Shown here in pieces: positions 59,745 to 64,000 of a stretch of DNA of 64,000 nt. Origin of the DNA: Mactromeris polynyma (taxonomy: Eukaryota > Mollusca > Bivalvia > Venerida > Mactridae); the NCBI GenBank assembly GCA_032209605.1, contig JASFXZ010000003.1:35738762-35802761 (forward strand), read 5' to 3'. Below the pieces are notes generated by a model. The model did no database searches, was not told where the DNA came from, and saw only the letters and a program-made list of their open reading frames with translations. The position numbers and the translations under genes were made by a program. Position 1 is the stretch's first letter. The number at the start of each line of letters is the position of its first letter.

Positions 59745-62080
59745 TCACGTTTTAGGACATGACGTGATGAATAGGACGAATTTTAAGTCAAAACATGATG
59801 AATAGTACGGGTTTTAGGCCATGAAATGATGAATATGACAAATTTTAGGACATGAAATGATGAATATGACAAGTTTGAGGACATGAAATGATGAAAAGTA
59901 CAGGTTTTAGGACAAAAGATGATGAATATGACAAGTTTTAGGACATGAAATGATGAATAGTACAGGTTTTAGGCCATGGAATGATGAATATGACAATTTT
60001 AGGACATGAAATGATGAAAATGACAAGTTTTAGGACATGAAATGATGAATATGACAAGTTTGAGGACATGAAATGATGAAAAGTACAGGTTTTAGGACAA
60101 AAGATGATGAATATGACAAGTTTTAGGACATGAAATGATGAATTGTACAGGTTTTAGGCCATGGAATGATGAATATGACAATTTTAGGACATGAAATGAT
60201 GAAAATGACAAGTTTTAGGACATGAAATGATGAATATGACAAGTTTGAGGACATGAAATGATGAAAAGTACAGGTTTTAGGACAAAAGATGATGAATATG
60301 ACAAGTTTTAGGACATGAAATGATGAATAGTACAGGTTTTAGGCCATGGAATGATGAATATGACAATTTTAGGACATGAAATGATGAAAATGACAAGTTT
60401 TAGGACATGAAATGATGAATATGACAAGTTTGAGGACATGAAATGATGAAAAGTACAGGTTTTAGGACAAAAGATGATGAATATGACAAGTTTTAGGACA
60501 TGAAATGATGAATAGTACAGGTTTTAGGCCATGGAATGATGAATATGACAATTTTAGGACATGAAATGATGAAAATGACAAGTTTTAGGACATGAAATGA
60601 TGAATATGACAAGTTTGAGGACATGAAATGATGAAAAGTACAGGTTTTAGGACAAAAGATGATGAATATGACAAGTTTTAGGACATGAAATGATGAATAG
60701 TACAGGTTTTAGGCCATGGAATGATGAATATGACAATTTTAGGACATGAAATGATGAAAATGACAAGTTTTAGGACATGAAATGATGAATATGACAAGTT
60801 TGAGGACATGAAATGATGAAAAGTACAGGTTTTAGGACAAAATATGATGAATATGACAAGTTTTAGGACATGAAATGATGAATAGTACAGGTTTTAGGCC
60901 ATGGAATGATGAATATGACAATTTTAGGACATGAAATGATGAAAATGACAAGTTTTAGGACATGAAATGATGAATATGACAAGTTTGAGGACATGAAATG
61001 ATGAAAAGTACAGGTTTTAGGACAAAAGATGATGAATATGACAAGTTTTAGGACATGAAATGATGAATAGTACAGGTTTTAGGCCATGGAATGATGAATA
61101 TGACAATTTTAGGACATGAAATGATGAAAATGACAAGTTTTAGGACATGAAATGATGAATATGACAAGTTTGAGGACATGAAATGATGAAAAGTACAGGT
61201 TTTAGGACAAAAGATGATGAATATGACAAGTTTTAGGACATGAAATGATGAATAGTACAGGTTTTAGGCCATGGAATGATGAATATGACAATTTTAGGAC
61301 ATGAAATGATGAAAATGACAAGTTTTAGGACATGAAATGATGAATAGTACAGGTTTTAGGACAAAACATGATGAATAGTACAGGTTTTAGGACATGAAAT
61401 GATAAATATTACAGGTTTTTGGACATGAAATGATAAATATGACAAGTTTTAGGATAATACATGATGAATATGACAGGTTTTAGGACATGCAATGCTAAAT
61501 ATGACAAGTTATAGGACAAACATGATGAATATTACAGGTTTTAGGACATACATGATAAATATGACAAGTTTTAGGATAATACATGATGAATATGACAGAA
61601 TTAGGCCATGAAATGATAAATATGACAAGTTATAGGACAAACATGATGAATATTACAGGTTTTAGGACATAAATGATAAATATGACAAGTTTTAGGACAA
61701 TACATGATGAATATGACAAGTTTTAGGACAAAACATGATGAAGATGACAGGTTTTAGGCCATGAAATAATGAATATAACAGGTTTTAGGACATAAATGAT
61801 AAAAAGGACAGATTTTAGGACAGGAAATGATAAATATGACACGTTTTAGGACAAAACATGATGAATATTACAGGTTTCAGGACATAAAATGATAAAACGG
61901 ACAGATTTTAGGACAGGAAATGATAAATATGACACGTTTTAGGACAAAACATGATGGATATTACAGGTTTCAGGACAGGAAATGATAAAAAGGACATATT
62001 TTAGGACATGCAATGATGAATAGGACATTTTTTAAGAACATGAAATTATTAATAGTACAGGTTTTAGGTTGAAATGATGA
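59745..62080. repeat. 31-bp monomer satellite array
   Basis: More than 70 monomers of about 31 bp, TTTTAGGACATGAAATGATG followed by AATATGACAAG or variants (AATAGTACAGG, AAAAGTACAGG, GGACAAAAGATG). Flanking parts (59745-59870 and 61346-62080) are diverged, the centre is homogenised. No coding capacity. Confidence 0.96.
59871..61345. repeat. 185-bp higher-order repeat, eight copies
   Basis: The diagnostic block AAGTTTGAGG occurs at 59871, 60056, 60241, 60426, 60611, 60796, 60981 and 61166: exactly 185 bp apart each time. Each period holds six distinguishable monomers. Copies differ by only a few bases (for example near 60139 and 60840). Confidence 0.95.
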
Positions 62081-62084
62081 ATAG

Positions 62085-63880
62085 CGAAGCGATCACACGT
62101 CTTTCCATCTATAAAGTGAGTTTACATAAGCCATGTTTTGAGTTAACCGATGCTTTGGTCCTTACGATAATATTATCTAAACTATTCGTCTATACATTTT
62201 TCTTTGTAAGATGTCGTCAAATTTCAACCCAGACGCATGGAAACGCTCCATTCTGTCAGATAAAGTTTCTCTATTAGTTGTATAGGAAAACGAAACTCGA
62301 AAATATTTATATTTGATTATAAACGCAAATGGAAGCCGACACATATTGTATTGGTCTACGAAAATTCAATTATACTGTGTTAACTTTGTTTCGCTGTGGG
62401 AAAGTATGTCAACGCTCGATCATATCTAGACACTTCTGGGAATTCATACAAAGGTTGATAAACGAAAGTAAGATGTTTTAAACGTATGAATAAATGTACT
62501 TTGTAAACAACCAAAGTCCACTGAAACATCTCGTGTGTAAAAAACGTATGCTGTTTCAAATATTTACATATAAATACTGTGATACGTTAGAGACATGGTG
62601 TATACAGTTTATTAGAATAGATGTGTCACACGGATGCCCCCGCTACAGGGAATCAGGTCGAACAATGTCCACAACCCCTGTAAACACTGGAGGACTGTAA
62701 CCTATGATTATGTGTGCAATATAAATTGAATCCACCCATCCTTTCGAGAGTTATTGATCGGAAACCATTTTTTCGTACGGACGGACTAGGGCAACATTTT
62801 ATGCCTTTTCGCCACTCTTCGAATATCGGGGGCATAAGATAGGACAGAAGGGATCAACAGGTCACGAAAAATGGCGCAAAAAAACAAGATTTAAAAAAAA
62901 AATCGTGGTACAGTCGAACAACTAAATTCAGCGCGACTAAAATGTGCTTGAATGGAATGAGTAAATCTTAAGACTTGGTCGCACTAACTCTGGTACTTGT
63001 TCCAGTGGAAAGTACTTCATAAACTCTAACCTATACTACGTAGGGTTGTATTGGAGTAAAACATTATTTACAACCAGCGGCGGCATTTCTAACTTACTGC
63101 CGTTCAACCTGTTAATCTAAATGTCCAATGCCGTCAATATCCAGTGAAACGGTACATGCATCTTGGCATTCACACAGTTTGCATACTACTGTCAGCACTT
63201 CAAATTCCATCCATTTCGTGACAGAAATAATACAAATCCGCTTTGTATATGGTTAACCGCGCAAGCCATTAGATCCTTTCATTAGTTCAGCCGCTTGTTT
63301 TCATTAAGACACGATACGACCGCCGGGTAATAAACTGCTTGAAAGCTTAACCTTTCATAATGTTCATAATTCCTCAAGCAATATCGCTGTATTATATGTC
63401 GTAGGCACTCGGGTCGTGTCTTTGAATGATTAACTATTTTAATTAGTTTGATAATGAGTATATCATATTTCACTAGATTATTCTCTCAATAGTCAACATT
63501 TCAACTAAACAGTGAATTTGAATATATCTTACTCTTGAAAAAGGCTGTACAGCTGTAATATTAATTTTGAGTGAATAATGTATTGAATTATTGTATAATA
63601 TATGTTCACGCAATTGTATATTCACTTACATTAGATTTTGTGATGTTCAATGCCTGTGTATAATTATAGCGATAAAGGTAAGCGAAATACATTTTAGAAA
63701 ATTATCAGTTTTGTTACTGATTTCAATACTCATCATCAATGAGCATTGCTGTGGGATATCCAACCTCTTCATTTCAAGAAAACGCCAAATGTGATGTCAC
63801 TATGCGCAAGCAGGAAACAATATTTACTCCATATATGATCACTTCGTTTCTATATTGCCATATGGGGCAAATATTGCATA
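62085..63880. other. Non-coding DNA
   Basis: No exon or repeat recognised. Confidence 0.4.
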
Positions 63881-63894
63881 CTGTCAGTACATGG

Positions 63895-63930
63895 TGACGT
63901 CACATGTGACGTTTTCCGGAAATGACGTCA
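63895..63930. promoter_or_regulatory. Cluster of CRE motifs
   Basis: Perfect TGACGTCA palindromes at 63895-63902 and 63923-63930, with a half-site GTGACGT between them and an ETS-like CCGGAAAT at 63917-63924. This is typical of CREB/ATF-bound promoters or enhancers. The associated gene is not in view; it may lie just beyond the window. Confidence 0.4.
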
Positions 63931-64000
63931 CTTATAGAAGAGGTTGGAAATCGTACAGTGGTGCTCAAATGTTAATCAAATTAATAATCATAAATCACTC

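Overview
The window looks like nuclear genomic DNA of a marine invertebrate, most likely a bivalve mollusc. It is AT-rich and gene-poor, its genes are split by GT-AG introns, and it is full of tandem arrays, tRNA-derived SINEs and small inverted-repeat elements. Two dispersed repeats are of types I associate with bivalve genomes (units starting CTCACCTGAGC and TGACCTTGACC). No prokaryotic or viral gene organisation is visible. Species-level assignment is not possible from the sequence alone.

The best-supported gene is on the minus strand. Ten exons between 56246 and 43220 join in perfect reading phase into the C-terminal 615 residues of a receptor (membrane) guanylyl cyclase. They cover the C-lobe of the kinase homology domain, the dimerisation helix, the complete cyclase catalytic domain and an unusually long cytoplasmic tail of about 200 residues. 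The N-terminal half (ligand-binding ectodomain, membrane segment, kinase N-lobe) was not recognised. It must lie in small exons above 56.3 kb or beyond the window.

On the plus strand a large exon at 9331-10430 encodes a SOCS-box protein, a probable Elongin B/C-Cullin 5 substrate receptor. Two further plus-strand loci (28689-29413 and 35290-36171) are paralogous two-exon gene fragments for a very basic, Arg/Lys-rich protein of unknown family. They are the best candidate here for something undescribed. Two short ORFs (26270 and 41118) have features of first exons but are weak.

Layout: 1-9.3 kb is non-coding with dispersed repeats and a degenerate minisatellite. 9.3-10.5 kb holds the SOCS-box gene. 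10.5-17 kb is AT-rich with nothing recognised. 17.2-25.5 kb holds a simple-sequence block, MITE-like elements, a 44-bp array, a 25-unit minisatellite of about 60 bp and a TTCCG-rich block. 25.5-36.2 kb holds the paralog pair among SINE, MITE and retroposon fragments. 36.3-43.2 kb is non-coding. 43.2-56.3 kb holds the guanylyl cyclase gene, with two SINEs and a tandem array in or near its introns. 59.7-62.1 kb is a monomeric satellite with an internal 185-bp higher-order repeat. 62-64 kb is non-coding and ends with a cluster of perfect CRE motifs.

All family assignments come from reading motifs by eye. No database search was run.
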